From Diphasiastrum complanatum (taxonomy: Eukaryota > Streptophyta > Lycopodiopsida > Lycopodiales > Lycopodiaceae), in NCBI GenBank assembly GCA_029204225.1, contig CM055104.1:45081835-45145834 (forward strand): DNA of 64,000 nt, read 5' to 3'. The notes beneath the pieces are model-generated. The model was not told the DNA's origin and did not search any database. It worked only from the letters and a program-made list of their open reading frames with translations. Of the stretch, positions 10,407-23,200 are shown in pieces (the stretch's first letter is position 1; each line of letters opens with the position of its first letter). The translations under genes and the position numbers were made by a program.

Positions 10407-13400
10407 ATTTGGTGCTAGAAACAGGAGCATTTAATTCAAAAGAGTATTTGGGGTACTCAGAGTTGAGTTTTAATCCTTTGGCAACAAGCCTGGCTTTGTA
10501 TCAATTTAATCTATCTTTAGCATTAGACTTTCCTTTGAATATCCATTTGCATGGAATCGGATTTCGATTCTTTGGCAGCTCAGTTACTAAACATGTTTGA
10601 TTCTTGATTAGAGAATCAAATTCGGTGTCCATTGCAGCTTTTAACCATGAGGGCATTAGGAGTCGACATTGCCTTAGATACAGTGCATGGTCCATACACA
10701 AAGTAGCAGGTTGGATCATCCATAAATCGGGATGGAAGTTGTCTGGATCGGTTTGATCTTTTGGTTTGAACTTTGATCCTCTGATGTGATTCAACTTGTT
10801 GAGGGTTTAGAGTTGGTATTAACTTTAGGATCTCAATTCGATGGAGCTTTTCCGTTGTGGTCGAGGAACCGATTTTCGACAAAAACAACGTCTCTACTAG
10901 TAGAATAATTTTGGGTGTCCAAATTGTAGAGCTTGTATGCCTTGTGATCTAGAGAATAGCTGATGAAGATCGACTTTCTGCTAGTGTCGTCCAGTTTCTT
11001 TCTTAGATCAGCATAGATCTGAGAGTAGGCTATGCATCTGAATACTCGGACATGTTTGAGTGATGGTTTCGATCATGTCCATATCTCATAAGGTGTTTTG
11101 CCATTCAGGGCCTTTGTGATGAATCAATTTTGGAGATAGGCAGCTGTAGTGACAGCTTCTGCCCAAAAATTCTTTGGAAGAGAGGCATGGGCTAGCATGC
11201 TATTGGCACTTTTGATGAGTGTCTGATTCTTCCTTTCAGCTACACCATTGGACTAAGGTGAGTAGCTAGTTGTGTATTTTTTATGTATTATGTTTGCCTT
11301 GCAGAACTCCTTGAATTCAGTGGAGATGAATTCTCCTCCACCATAAGTGTGTAGAGCCTCGATCGTTCTTTGGGTCTAATTTTCAGCAGATGCCTTGAAC
11401 TGTTTGAAAAACTTAAATGCTTCAGATTTGTTCTTCAAAAAATAAGTGACAGTTCTTCAAGAGAAATCATCAATAAAGGCTAGAAAATAAATGGCCCCCC
11501 CTATGGAAGCAGTCTGCATAGGCCACAAATGTCACTATGTACAAGGTCTAGCAAATTTTTAGAAGAATGAACTGAATCGAAAATGAATGGACTTCTAGCA
11601 TGTTTGTTGATAATACAGCTTTCACAAGCAGAAGTTGATTTGCTAATAGATGGAAGATCTTGCACTAAATATTGATTTGACATTTGATGAATACTACTGA
11701 AATTTAAATGGCCTATCTGAAATGCCATAGCATATCAGTCGATTCAGAAGTAGAAGTGTGAAGAGTTTGACTATTTGTATAAAGATAGCAATGGCTAAGC
11801 TTTAAAGATAGCCATATCTTCTACCGAAAGCTACAACCTTTCTAGACTTGTAGAAAATGGTGCAGCCTTCTATATTGAATTCAACACGACGACCAGAATC
11901 AGTGATTCTACTTATTGAAAGCAAATTTTTTGTCAAATTTAGAACATGAAGAACATTGGACAACAGGTTTACTTCACCTTTCTAAAATTTGACCTTGAAT
12001 ATTCTTTCACCCTCGATAAAATGATATGAATTGTCTCCAAGTTGCACAACTCAATTGCGGGTGAGTGACTTGTAGTCTTGAACTAGTCTCAGTGGTGAGT
12101 CATGTGTTGAGTTGCTCCTGAGTCCATATACCAGGAATTGATATCCTACTGTTCCCTGACCTTGGTCATGAAGGCTACTTCATCTTTTTGTTGTTGATGG
12201 ATCAAGTGGCTAGTCGATGCAACATTTTCTTGCTGTTGGAAGTGCTTCTTCTTTTTGTTGTTGTATTTTAGAGTTCTATAGTCCTTGATGAGATGGCCAG
12301 TCCTCTTACAGTGTTTGTAGAATAGTTTCTGCATTGGCTGGAATGATGGAGTCCCTAAAGTTGATGGTGTGTTTAATATAGACTGTTGCATGTTGCTCCT
12401 CTTATCAGGATAATCTGATTGTGTAGATCTCTTGGATCTAAACTTCTGATTTTTCCTTGAAGATAGGGCTTGAGGATACAATCCTGAGCCGGAGGAGGAT
12501 GCAGTTCTTCTGATCTCCTCTTGTAGTAGCATCCAAATTATTCTTAGTAGAGTGAGATGCTCCTGGGCTGAAATAGCCACAACCCAGATTTCATAAGCTT
12601 CAAGTAGACATGATAATAGAGTCATCACTATATCGAAATCTTCAATGACTAAGCCGATTGCAGTCATCTACTCCATAAGATTTTTGAAAGTGTTGAGATG
12701 GCTCGAAACACTATCTACAACAGACATTCTCAGTGTGAAGAACTTCTTGATGGGGCAAGGGAGTATGGAGAATGCAAACGGAGAAGAGAGAAGGAATATT
12801 TGTGAAACAACTCTCCCGTTCCAATGGGATGCTAGATGCAGAAACGGTCTAATAGATTGTTAATACTGAGTGTAGTCATAGCTCAAACGTTCTGTTGCCC
12901 AACAAGATCTTATAAATTAATTCATACTTACAAAAATAAAATGAGTACAGTCCACCAATAGTTGAACTGTTGAAATATGCTGAAGTCGCATTTCGAGAAA
13001 AGCCAACACTGTTAAAAACATAGTTCATTTTTGCAGACTGTAGAGACACCTAGAGTATTTCTACAGATTGTCGCGACACTTAGTGTAATTTTGTAGACTG
13101 TCGAAAAAGTGATGTATTTCTGCAAACTTGTTTTAAATGCTAATTCATGGAAGTTCTTGAAGATGGTCAAGTCTTTAATGATCTTCAAATTATTGAACTT
13201 AACATTTGAACTTGAAATATGATAGGATTGGTTACCCTTTGCTAGAGATCAGCCGAAAGCCCATTGTAGATGTTCTTCAAATAGTTTGGTTGTCTAAATT
13301 GTGATTCCTACAAGTATGAGATGAGCAGATGTAGAACCAAAGTTGGTTTCACCTGGCCCTAGATCAACGATCAATAAACGTGCAGGAAGGATCTTTGAAA

Positions 13401-13897
13401 ATAGAAATTAGTCATTCACCAAGGAGACAACTGTGGACTTAATTTCCAACACTTCTTCCTCAAATGAAGTTTAGAGGTGACATCCTTGATTTCATAGAGA
13501 GTTGCTAGGATGTCCCATGCATCATTAGAAGTTTGAACAACTCGAATATGGCTTATTTGAGAGTGATCATGACAAATGCCTTGCCATTTCTCAATCTCCA
13601 TTTGGTGATGATGGCTACATCACTCTCTGGCTTGACCTCTATGCCATCAACGATGTCTCACAGTTCTTTGGCAAGTAGAACTACTTTCATCTTGAACTTC
13701 TAGAGATGGTAGTTATCTCCATCGAGTTTCTCGATCAGAGACAAACTGAAAGATGGATCCATTTTGGTGTAGAGAGTGAGATCGTTGGTAGAAACAACGA
13801 TATCAAAATACTGTTGTCTGTTGCACTTGCTGAAACGATGTCTTGGTAGAAACAAGACTAACAACTTGCAATAAAAATGCATATTACTGAACCACCC
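10407..13897 (-). pseudogene. Copia C gag-pol (minus), truncated in RT
   Basis: Reading from 13897 downward the usual copia order is visible, with many frameshifts and stops. The gag start has the block KLDGDNYHL (about 13700), and further gag is at 13601-13416 and 12667. A decayed zinc knuckle reads YKHCKRTGHLIKDY, with first and last Cys lost. The protease has WYMDSGATQHMT (about 12090-12130). The pre-integrase and integrase blocks include GHLNFSSIHQM and LLDLVHSDICG (11728-11501). The RT start has SWLKAAMDTEF, NPIPCKWIFKGK and KARLVAKG, ending near 10407. The RT catalytic core and RNase H are missing because the fragment stops against the LARD-like repeat. Its gag and integrase resemble copia B at 20.3-23.6 kb, so the two are related families. 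Confidence 0.82.
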
Positions 13898-13909
13898 GCT
13901 TTGATACCA
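13898..13909 (-). other. Primer binding site of copia C
   Basis: The minus strand reads TGGTATCAAAGC, one base from the canonical site, directly next to the LTR at 13910. Confidence 0.8.
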
Positions 13910-14273
13910 TGTTAGCAATATATGTGGGTTATCAGGGATATTGATATCGGATCAGAGGAGCTTTGGGTAAAACAAATGCTCTGATATCATATCGATAATG
14001 GTAGGATAGCAGCAAAAGTAGAACAACAGATGGTTGTAGATCGGAAGTGCAATAATTACCAGCAATAATCAAGATGAATAAATAGTAGTAATACTCAATA
14101 GAACAATTTAGTAGTCTGGACAAAAATGTACTCTTGAAAAAACTCAGAAAGTGAGTACATGGGCATGAAGTTGAGCGCAATTCAGTGAGGCACCTATATT
14201 TTAGAGCTTCGATCTCTTTTCGTTGTTTATTCGTCTATCCAAATTAATCAACTATATATGCTAGCTGCTAACA
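13910..14273 (-). mobile_element. 5' LTR of copia C
   Basis: A 364 bp segment with perfect 8 bp inverted ends, TGTTAGCA...TGCTAACA. It abuts the primer site on its inner side. A second primer-site-like string (TGATATCAGAGC on the minus strand) lies inside it near 13977. The upper end is set by the terminal inverted repeat only. Confidence 0.7.
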
Positions 14274-14439
14274 GGCGCATCCCTTATTCCAAAGATATTT
14301 TTGGTATTTTGAACTACTTAGTTAATTAACATTGTCTTATAGTAGGTAACTGCCATTGGAGATATTTTATTTACATACATGGTGGACTGTCAATGTTTTA
14401 GCCTTGAAGTCACCTGATAGTATGTGGATCGACTTTTAT

Positions 14440-14755
14440 TGATTAGAGAATGTCAATGTCGAGTTAGTTGAGAGTTTGATGGATTCTTGATGAAGCCAGA
14501 TAACTTGACAAAGTCGAGTAAGTCAAAGGAATAGATGGAGATGTCGATGATGTCAGGTAAGTCGACAAAGTCGGATGAGTTGATGAAGGAGGCGATGTCA
14601 AGTGAGTGATGGAATATCGAGTTAGTCGATGATGTCGAGTAAGTCGAATATATACATGGAGAAGTCGAAGTCGAAGTCGATGGAATAAAGTATGTCGGGT
14701 ACTTCGATGGAGTTAGCGTCGAAGTCAGTGAAGTTGAAAGTCAAACTTTGACAGA
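14440..14755. repeat. Degenerate GTCGA-rich minisatellite
   Basis: Irregular tandem array in which GTCGA, GTCGATGA and AAGTCGA units recur every 10-25 bases, for example GTCGAAGTCGAAGTCGA near 14665. No coding potential that I trust. Confidence 0.8.
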
Positions 14756-14789
14756 TTTTTCCGAATGCTCATTACCGAATGGATTTGGT

Positions 14790-15160
14790 TTTGAGCATAG
14801 AAATCCAACAGTCTACACCCTCAAGCACAATGTTTCAAAAGGATGGAGATGTAGAGATCCCAGGCCAACTTTGCAACCCAACAAATGGCCCTGGAGCTCA
14901 AAGTCTAGCAAGCAGATCAGCAAGTGCAGGCCATCCAAGCTATAGTGGACCATATGGTAGCTACGACAGAAGAAGAAACACCAGTCGCCCATAAACTGTA
15001 AAAGAAATAGACTGAGCACAAAGATAAATCTGTCCGGGTGCTACAACTCTGTGAGGATCAGCGCAAACTTCATGATGCTTTGCTCACTACAAAACACACG
15101 GAGTTGGCAACCCTACGCTTCATGCTCCAAGAAGACTAGCAAGCACTCAAGGCTAGCTGA
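14790..15160 (+). pseudogene. Decayed coiled-coil ORF
   Basis: One plus-strand frame, interrupted by several stops, reads as Gln/Lys/Leu-rich helical sequence, including NFATQQMALEL, QADQQVQAIQAIVDH, VRVLQLCEDQRKLHDALL and ELATLRFMLQED. This looks like a long coiled coil. A comparable coiled-coil ORF starts the non-autonomous LTR element at 34000, so this may be a relic of a similar element. I do not recognise the protein family. Confidence 0.4.
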
Positions 15161-16089
15161 GAACCTGGAAGAAACAATTCACCATTATTCTAGAGTTTTT
15201 CACTTCTCTAGAGCACAACTTACGTTTTCTTTTTCATTATCTTATTAGATTAGCTTTTTATTAGTTTTCTCTACCATTCCCGGTTCCCTCACCCCTCTAA
15301 TTTCGATCTTATTCATATCTATCAGATTGCATTGGAGACAAACAAAAATATATTTGTACTTGTTGTCCTTACTGGCTTTGTCCAAGTTAAGGACTTTGGC
15401 TATTTCTGTGATGTTTTCAGGAGTCCTCTGCTCCACTTTGTTGCAGGCCTTTTCACCATCATAAATTTTCCACATGATTGACGCTTCCAATTGGAGCTAG
15501 ATCACATGCATCAACCCCCCTCTTTGTTTATGCTCAATATTCTGGTCACGTGGATGCAAAGGAAAACGTTGTGCACCCCCCTCAATCCACTTGGATGTTG
15601 TCGATGTAAAAAACTTGCTTTCCCATGATCTGTTGATCATTGACACTCTGTAATAAGGTCTCGCTAACAGTAGTTGATTTGTCATGTTCCAAGGCTATAG
15701 CTGCACATGAGCATCAAATGCCAATTATGGCAAGAAATCATTCCGTTTGGTTGTGATAGCTGCCAAAAATGCTAAATCATGTGCATACATTGGTGCTTGT
15801 CACAAGTTTGGATCCGGTGATATCAAACACATGCAGGCAAAACGTGTTACCGCGTGGTGAAAATCCACGACAATGGCCCAATTATGAAATTGAGGAATAA
15901 TTGGCCAATTGCGAGTGTACACAATGACTTGGCTCATGGGTGTGCTACACTCCATCCATTTCTTCCTCCTTGGCATAAGCATGTAATAGAGATTCCACCC
16001 ACAACTAGCATGGACGTACCACCCCGCCGCCCTCATCATTTGTTACAATGTGGCACATTATAATGCCATCGTCCAAGATCCATCCATCT
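15161..16089. other. Unassigned intergenic sequence
   Basis: Only short ORFs without recognisable motifs on either strand; no clear repeats, LTR ends or primer sites seen. Confidence 0.45.
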
Positions 16090-16620
16090 GCCATCCATGC
16101 CAAATATCTGACTTTCCCTTCAGAATCCGCCTCCACCATTGACTATCAGCAACTCCAACTCACTTTCGCTCATTTCGACCTCCAAACTGGTGGAGACTGC
16201 ACCTTCGACTAGGATCTCCAATACACCACTCAGGCCAAAACCACCACCACCTTTCCAGTCGATCCTAACATGCCTCCTCTCGAGTTTGCCAAGTCACCAC
16301 CTTGCGCCATATCACCTCCCGCCACTTCCTTATCACCATCCTTCATTTCATCACCCCCCAAATTTGATATTCCATCCACCTCCACCGTTCCTCCTCACAC
16401 CGTGGACAACCTCATTGATTCTATGGCAATACACAAGCACTGATACCAAAAAGTACTTTTAGTGCCTGATTCAGAGTAACCGGATCTCTTAGTCAAGGAA
16501 TATCCGAATATCAAGACAAGATGTGGCTACAAGCTACCTAGAAAACTTGAGGAGCTCATAAAGAAGAAACCAACAGATATCTTGTCTCTTATGCATCCCC
16601 AACCAGAGTGGACCTAGTTT
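16090..16620 (+). pseudogene. Decayed Pro/Ser-rich ORF
   Basis: A coherent plus-strand frame broken by three or four stops. It starts around SESASTIDYQQLQL, continues through a Ser/Pro-rich stretch (AKSPPCAISPPATSLSPSF) and ends with KEYPNIKTRCGYKLPRKLEE followed by LIKKKPTDILSLMHP. It may be the distal part of the coiled-coil ORF at 14790 (compare the layout at 34000-35249). Family unknown. Confidence 0.35.
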
Positions 16621-16769
16621 TGGAGATGGAATAGCATCTGCTACTGTTGTTGATTGTAATTTGTGAGGTTCTGGATCTACAGTTGTTGTTGTTTGTTTTC
16701 CTCCTCCAGCCTTGTTTTTTCTTTCTGAAGGTCCGCCATAGCACCATCGTCAAATTGCCGCATAGTATA

Positions 16770-17264
16770 CTATCCCCCTAGAGTGCTGAATAGATTGTAT
16801 TGGAGCTCATTCACCAACCATACCGCTTTTTGGGCTGTAAGGGGTAATTGCTCCCAAGGACCAATGTCAGGGAGGGTGCGTGTGTAGTTGGGATACGACA
16901 TGGGGTTAAATGGTAGAAAACCAAGAACATGACTAGATGGAGGTGTATGAAAGGCAGGTGGAGGTGATTGTGGATTGAGGGGTGGGGAGGTACTATGTGG
17001 CGGAGAGTGTGGGATTGGGTTAGTAGTGACAGTGGTTGATGGTAATGCAGTTAGTAATTGTAATGCAAAGTCATCTACATTGACGGTGGAGTCAAGTAGG
17101 GTGGGGATTTGTACAAGGGAGGGCTTTTGTGGAAGTGTGGAAGGGAAGCCCGTGTTGAGAGTTAGTGAGGGTGTGGAGGTGGCAGTAAACGGTGGGGGTG
17201 GTGGTGGGAGTGTGAGAGCAAGTGATGGCGAGGAGATTGCCTGTGTGGACGGAATCACGCCCAT
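16770..17264 (-). CDS. Hypothetical proline-rich protein
   Basis: Open frame of 164 codons. The N-terminal two-thirds are Pro/Ser/Thr-rich low complexity with a PPPPPP run; the C-terminal end is more ordered (GPWEQLPLTAQKAVWLVNEL). Upstream on the same strand the sequence encodes Gln/Ala-rich repeats up to about 17388. Similarly proline-rich segments occur in gag-like ORFs of non-autonomous LTR elements. It could be such a remnant or chance openness from biased composition. I do not recognise a domain. Confidence 0.3.
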   Translation of the reverse strand: MGVIPSTQAISSPSLALTLPPPPPPFTATSTPSLTLNTGFPSTLPQKPSLVQIPTLLDSTVNVDDFALQLLTALPSTTVTTNPIPHSPPHSTSPPLNPQSPPPAFHTPPSSHVLGFLPFNPMSYPNYTRTLPDIGPWEQLPLTAQKAVWLVNELQYNLFSTLGG

Positions 17265-17429
17265 AGGATCAGAGCCGAAAGTGCTTGTCGTTCCGGAGCT
17301 GCCTGCTGCTGCTGCTACTGCTTGTCGGCATTGTTGGGCCTGGCAAAGTAAGGCCGCCTGCTGCTCTAGGACTTCCTTTGGGACCTGATATGGTTTAAGA
17401 CTCCCTCGATCAGATTTTGACTATTTGAT

Positions 17430-17630
17430 CCTTGGGCTAGATTTGTCTGAAGCTTTCTCCTTATGGTCGAGAAATTGGTCTTCCATGAATATGACATCCC
17501 TGCTCGTGAAGGTCTTTTGATTTTCCAGTTTGTAGAATTTGTATGCCCTCCTCACAGAAATCCCATGGATAGTGTGGGCATTTGGGATGGTAGAATTTTG
17601 TCTCAGGTTTTTCAATTGCAACCTTGGCAA
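17430..17630 (-). pseudogene. Copia integrase C-terminal fragment
   Basis: The minus-strand frame reads RAYKFYKLENQ then TFTSRDVIFMEDQF, the hallmark end of copia integrase (S-R-D-V-x-F-x-E). It corresponds to the block at 21417-21225 in copia B. It is embedded at the end of a gypsy protease ORF, making a copia/gypsy chimeric junction near 17600. Confidence 0.75.
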
Positions 17631-20012
17631 CAGATATCACCTTGGAAGCATGTTGCCGATGGGTCTTCGAGGGAAGTGCTTCCATATAGTTGAGGATCTG
17701 AATAAAAGAAATGTCCATATCTTCTAGGCAATTCTGAAGTCGTAAGACGTTCTCATCATCAATGAATAAATCTTCTGATTCATTAGTAGGTAGCCATGCA
17801 ACATTTAGCAGCTCATCATGGTGTGGAAGAATATCAATAAAATTGATATTAATGATGGGTGTATCCAGATCAGGTAATTGGTCATGATCGATCGGGTGTG
17901 GAGAGGTACAATTATCCTGATGTTGAACACAGTAATCGGCATTCACACAATCAATGGTAGCTAGACTGTGACTCCAGTTTATGATATCAGTAGATTTAAC
18001 ATAATGACCTTTTTCATGGCTGGACTGGTATGGCTTGAATACTGAGTTGGTGGTTGAGGATCCCTCGTCATGGATGCGTGCAGGTTTGAGTTTATCCATT
18101 GAGTCAATGGTGATAGAACTGTCACGATTACCAAAAGTGACTCGGCCTTTGCTCCAATCATGAACGACTTGTGCATTGGTGAGCCACGGACGACCAAGTA
18201 GTAATTCATAAGAATATGCATTATTGGGAATATCAAGTACTACAAGATCAATAGAAAACTTGAGACCTCCTAGTTTGATCAGCACGTGCGGAAGGAAACC
18301 AGTAGGTCAGACCACACTTTGATTAGCCATTCGAAGCTGACAAGTAGGTTCAGCTAGCTTGTCTCTCAGATTCCATTCCATCACAAGGGATGTGGAAATG
18401 ATATTAACCCCGGAACCTCCATCAAGTACTGCTAGAACTTCACGGGATTGATGATGGGTAGCTGGGATTTTGATGTTGCATCGTTCGCTGAGTGGATTGG
18501 TTAGATGTAAGGGCATTTTAGGCAACTCGTCAATAGTGGTGGTGGTATTGGATTGAAAATGTTGTTTCCACTGGCCAGCATGCTTCCAGAGTACATGGAA
18601 GGGAAGAGTGACATTGGCTTATAGTAAATCTCCCCAGACTTCGGTACCTTCAAAGAGCTTGTGAGGTACTTTATGGGAAGAGGAAGATTGTTGGTTGGCA
18701 TTGCGGATTTGCTGGCGATACTCATGATGTAGCTGAATTTTTTCATATGGGTGAGGATAAACTATCGGGGTTGAATCATCACTTGGAGGAACCGCCTGTG
18801 ATTGAGTTTTGCTGGGTGCAAGTGTAGGGGTTTGGCATTGGGTTTGTGTCCGAGTCAAGACCCAAGCAAGATGTGTTTCGATTGGTAAGGTTTCTACTTG
18901 CACTGAATAGACATGAGTGGTTGGCTTAGATTGGGATTGGCTGTCCTTCACGTGATGTTCAATACCACAGTTTTCACAAGCTGGAGGAAAGTGGAGTTTA
19001 TCTGGGCAGCGAATACTAGGATGTTTACCTGCACAGATAAAGCATCCTCGTAGTGTGGGTAGTTGATGTGCAGAAAAGACAGCTTGGTTTGGGTTGTAAG
19101 CTTGGGTAGAATCATAGGTATAATAAACAACCGTTTCAGTAGAGTATTGCGGTTGAGTATTATCTTTCGCATAGTAGGTGGCTGGATCGATGATATTCGG
19201 ATCAAGATAATGGACAACGTTTTGTGAGGCAAGTTGGTTAACAACAAATTGTTGACGTGGGGATGGGTATTGATTTGGTGCAGGTGGTCGTGGTTGGTAA
19301 ACCCCTGGTCGTGGCAGAGGTTGTTGTGGCGGGTACGGGCGGTAAGCTCGATAGATGGTTGGTCTGGTGGCTACTGGGAAATGATTTCGTAGTTGAAGAC
19401 ATTCATTAGCAATGTGATGCTGTGAGCAGATTGGACACCGAACATTTTCCCTTGTTGGAAAGGAATTCTTAGCAATCTGTTTCATGGCAGTTTGGAAATC
19501 GGCAGTGATTTTATCCATATTAGATTGTTGAGCTTTTTGCCAGGTTTCTATTTGATGTAGAAGTTCAGAAGACTAAGCAATATTATCATATTGCGGGTGA
19601 TTAGGACGGTCTGGATTCTTAGATTTCTTTTCATGATGGTCAAAGTCATTGTCGGAACCTTCGTCTTCATGGATAGCATCAGTCATCACATCTTTAAGTT
19701 GATCATAAAGGTCAACTGGTTTGAGTTCACGACGGATGTTTTTTCGAGATTCAAGTACCACTCCTTGGCGGTGCCATAGAGTACCATGGAAAATAGGTGA
19801 AGCTTTTCAGTTTCAGAGGTATCTCCATAAAAACGGCATGCATTATCAAAGTTTTGGAGAAATCGGACTGGGTCAGATTCGCCATCGTACTTTGGTGCAC
19901 CAATACGTGGAATTCTTCGTTCCATTTGTGGAGGAGTCGGATTAGAAGATTCAGCACAATCACGAGACATGATGTAGAATATAGATGAGCAGGGCAGGAC
20001 TGTACTTGACAA
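17631..20012 (-). pseudogene. Gypsy gag-protease (minus), pol missing
   Basis: Minus-strand Ty3-gypsy gag followed by a retropepsin. Gag probably begins at the Met near 19973 (MSRDCAESS). The Retrotrans_gag block lies at 19920-19690 (APKYDGESDPVRFLQNFDNA, then AKEWYLNLE), and the frame shifts near 19750. It continues as a 299-codon segment (19518-18619) rich in Pro/Gln/Tyr with Cys/His boxes CPICSQHHIANEC and CFICAGKHPSIRC and a partial third, CENCGIEHH. The protease is at 18525-18307 (AVLDGGSGVNIIS; the canonical D-S/T-G reads D-G-G-S) and continues after one stop as YELLLGRPWLTNAQVVHDW (from 18285). No RT, RNase H or gypsy integrase follows. An in-frame stop sits at 19573 and others occur, so it is inactive. 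Confidence 0.85.
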
Positions 20013-20199
20013 AAAGGGCAGTTTGCTTGCAGAATAGATAGCTTAGGACAAAAACTGGTCTTTCTGATTGTTATAGAATTCGCGGACAGTCTGAGAAATT
20101 GTGGAGAGGCAGATAAATCTAACTGTAATACTCGCAAATTTTGAAAAAGGTTTCTGTATGTCATAATAGTGATTTTTTTAGATTTTTTGAAAAAAATTT

Positions 20200-20279
20200 G
20201 GCATTTCATAAAAAATGGATGAAGATTAAAACCGATTAGATGATTGGTAAGAAGGAGAATTATCCAACACTCTCCCTTA
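20200..20279 (-). mobile_element. Polypurine tract and truncated 3' LTR of copia B
   Basis: On the minus strand the copia B RNase H stop overlaps AAGGGAGAG (20270-20279), a polypurine tract. The LTR start TGTTGGATAATTCTCC (from 20269 downward) follows and matches the start of the 5' LTR at 24675. Homology fades by about 20200, so this LTR is cut short next to gypsy sequence. Confidence 0.85.
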
Positions 20280-23200
20280 ATCTGAATCCTTGAATGCCTT
20301 GACCTTCAAAGTTAGTTCTACACAAAATCTTCTGTGTGACTCCAAACTTAATGCTTTAGTAAAAACATTTGCTGTCATATCTTGCATTCTACAATACTGC
20401 AATCTAATCTCTTCGTTGAGAACTTTGCTTCTGATGAAATGATACTTCAATTCAATGTGCTTACTCTTGAAATGAAATCTAGGGTTGGATGATAAAGCGA
20501 TGACACTTTGATTATCACAAAATAATGTCGTCGGAGCATATTGATTCAGACCGATATCTAAGAGTAAGTTCCTCAGCCAAATTGCTTCCTTTGTAGCTTG
20601 AGAGGTTGCGATATACTCTGATTCAGTGGAAGATAGAGCTGCCAAAGATTGCTTGCGACTGTTCAAAAAAATTGGACCATTGTTGAGGTAGAATGTAAAT
20701 TTGGAAGTAGATTTATGAGTGTCTACATCTCTTGTCCAACGCGCATCTTTGTAATCACTGAGGAAATTGAGTTTGTCGTCGTCAACTGCTCCATAACAAA
20801 TGCAAAATGTACTTGACTTTGAAAATCCATTTGCAATCAACTACATTTCTGCTAGCAGGTAATTCGACAACTGTCCATGTCTGGTTCTTGATAAGAGATG
20901 AATACTCTTTATCCATAGCTTCTTTCCAGAGATCTGAGTTAGGCTGACTGAGTGCCTCTTAGACAGACGTCGGTTCCTGAACAAGATATGCTACAGACTC
21001 GTCAATATACCGGTTAGGTGGTCTGCTAGTCTTTGAAGATCTTTTGGGTAATACACGAAGTTGATCGTTTCTATCATACTGTACTTGCTGAACTGCAACA
21101 TCATCATCCTCTGATCTACCATTCATTTGTTGTTCGTCGGATGTAGAAGACCTTGGACCTTCAATGGGAATAGTCGCCTGCAGAACTGGAAAGTTCAAAG
21201 TGTTAGGAGAATTTGACAGGTCGGCTACATGGGAACTGCCCTTTCCTTTGAGGTCTTGAAACTGATCTTCAATGAAGATGACATCCCTACTAGTGAATAT
21301 CTTCGACTCGATGGAGTCGAACAACTTGTAGGCTTGATCTGAAGTAGTGTAGCTGATGAAAACACACTTGATACTCTGGAAGTCAAGCTTCTTCCTGAGA
21401 TCATGAGGTATCTGCACAAAAGTAGTACATCCAAAAACTCATAAGTTTGATCAAGAAGGTTTGGTATCTGTCCAAACTTCGAATGGTGTTTTGTTTGAGA
21501 GCCTTTAGTAGAACATCTATAATGAATATAGGTTGCTATTGAAACAGCTTCAGATCAGAAGGACTTCGAAAGTGTCGCTTGTGATAACATGCACTTTGCC
21601 GATTCAACTAAGATTTTGTTCTTTCTCTTAGCAAGACCATTTGACTAAAGCGAATAGGAAGTGATGTATTGTTGTTCAATGTCGTTGTTAAGGTAGTAGT
21701 CCTTGAATTTATTAGAGTGTTTCCCTCCGTTATCTAACATCAATGCTTTGATTCGTTTGTCAGTTTGATTCTCACCATGCTCTTTGGATTGTCTGAATTT
21801 GATGAAAGCCTCTGATTTCTGTTTAATGAAATAAACAAGTGTTCTTTTGAAGAATTCGTCAATAAAGGTAATGAAGTACTTTGCATCTAGCAATGAAAGA
21901 GTTTGCATTGGTCCACATATATCTATATGAACAACATCTAGCAGATCTTTTTCTACATGCATATGGTTTGATCTAAAAGAAAACCTAGCCTGCTTTCCAA
22001 AAATGCAGCTTTGATAGATAGGGAGATCGACCTTACCATAAGGATAGGCGAGATCAAGGACCATGGATTGTTTGGTCATGTTCAAAATAGATGCATGATT
22101 CACGTGTCCTAAGTGATGATGTCATAATAATACTTTATTGACTAGAACAAAGGTTTGCAAGACTTGACTAGACTCAGAATAACGGTGTGCCAATCTATAT
22201 AAGTAACCCTGCCTCTTGCCGAGTGCAAGGATCTTATCACTCCTATCAATAATTCTGCATTTATCAAATTCAAATTCTACCTTATGACCTAAATCTGTAA
22301 TTCTACTCACTGATAACAGATTTGTAGAGAGTTTAGGAACATATAAAGCCTTTGATAGTAATTTGAATTGATCTTGCTGGAATCGCAATATTACAGTACC
22401 TTCACCTTCAATAGTGTGATTACTAATGTAACTAAGATGAACAAATTTCTTCGAGCTATAAGGAGTGTAGGAGCTGAAGATCTCACGTTGATTTGTCATA
22501 TGTTGAGTTGCTCCAGAATCTAGAAACCATAAATCATCCAAAAATGTGCTTTGATCTTTGACCATGAATGCGCCTTCGTCCACTTCGACCTGGGGAGATG
22601 ATGAGATTGTGTTTGCTTGTTGATCAGGTTGCTTGGTTGCGTTCTTCGCTTTGAGAATTCGACAATCCTTGATCTCATGGTTATTGCGCTTGCAATACCT
22701 ACAAGACATTTTCTTCTTAGACTGTGGATTCGATGATTGTTCATGACCTTAAGTTTGTTTCTGATTCGTTGCAGCCCTCTTGGAGCTTTTCTGCTTTTGT
22801 CGCTTCGAGCCTTTGTTGACAAATAGAGCTTGAGAGGAGGAAGTAGACAAAGTTTCTTGACTTCTTCTATTGTCTTCTTGCAGCAACATAGTGATAACTC
22901 TAGTAAGAGTTAAATATGAGTGTATTGATATGATCATCACCCAGTTCTCATATGTAGAGGGCAAGCTTGAAAGCAATGTCATAATTGCATCTTGATCATC
23001 TATGACTGATCCGACAGTGGCCATCTGTTGCAAAAGACTCTTAAATTGGTTATTGTGACTCTGAAGAGAATTATCAGTAGACATTTTGAATGTGAAAAAT
23101 TTCCTTTGTAGATGTAACTTAGTAGTTACATCCCTCACGTCATATAGTGAGTTCAAAATGTCCCAAACGTCTCTTGACGTTTTATCTTCAGCTATGTGTC

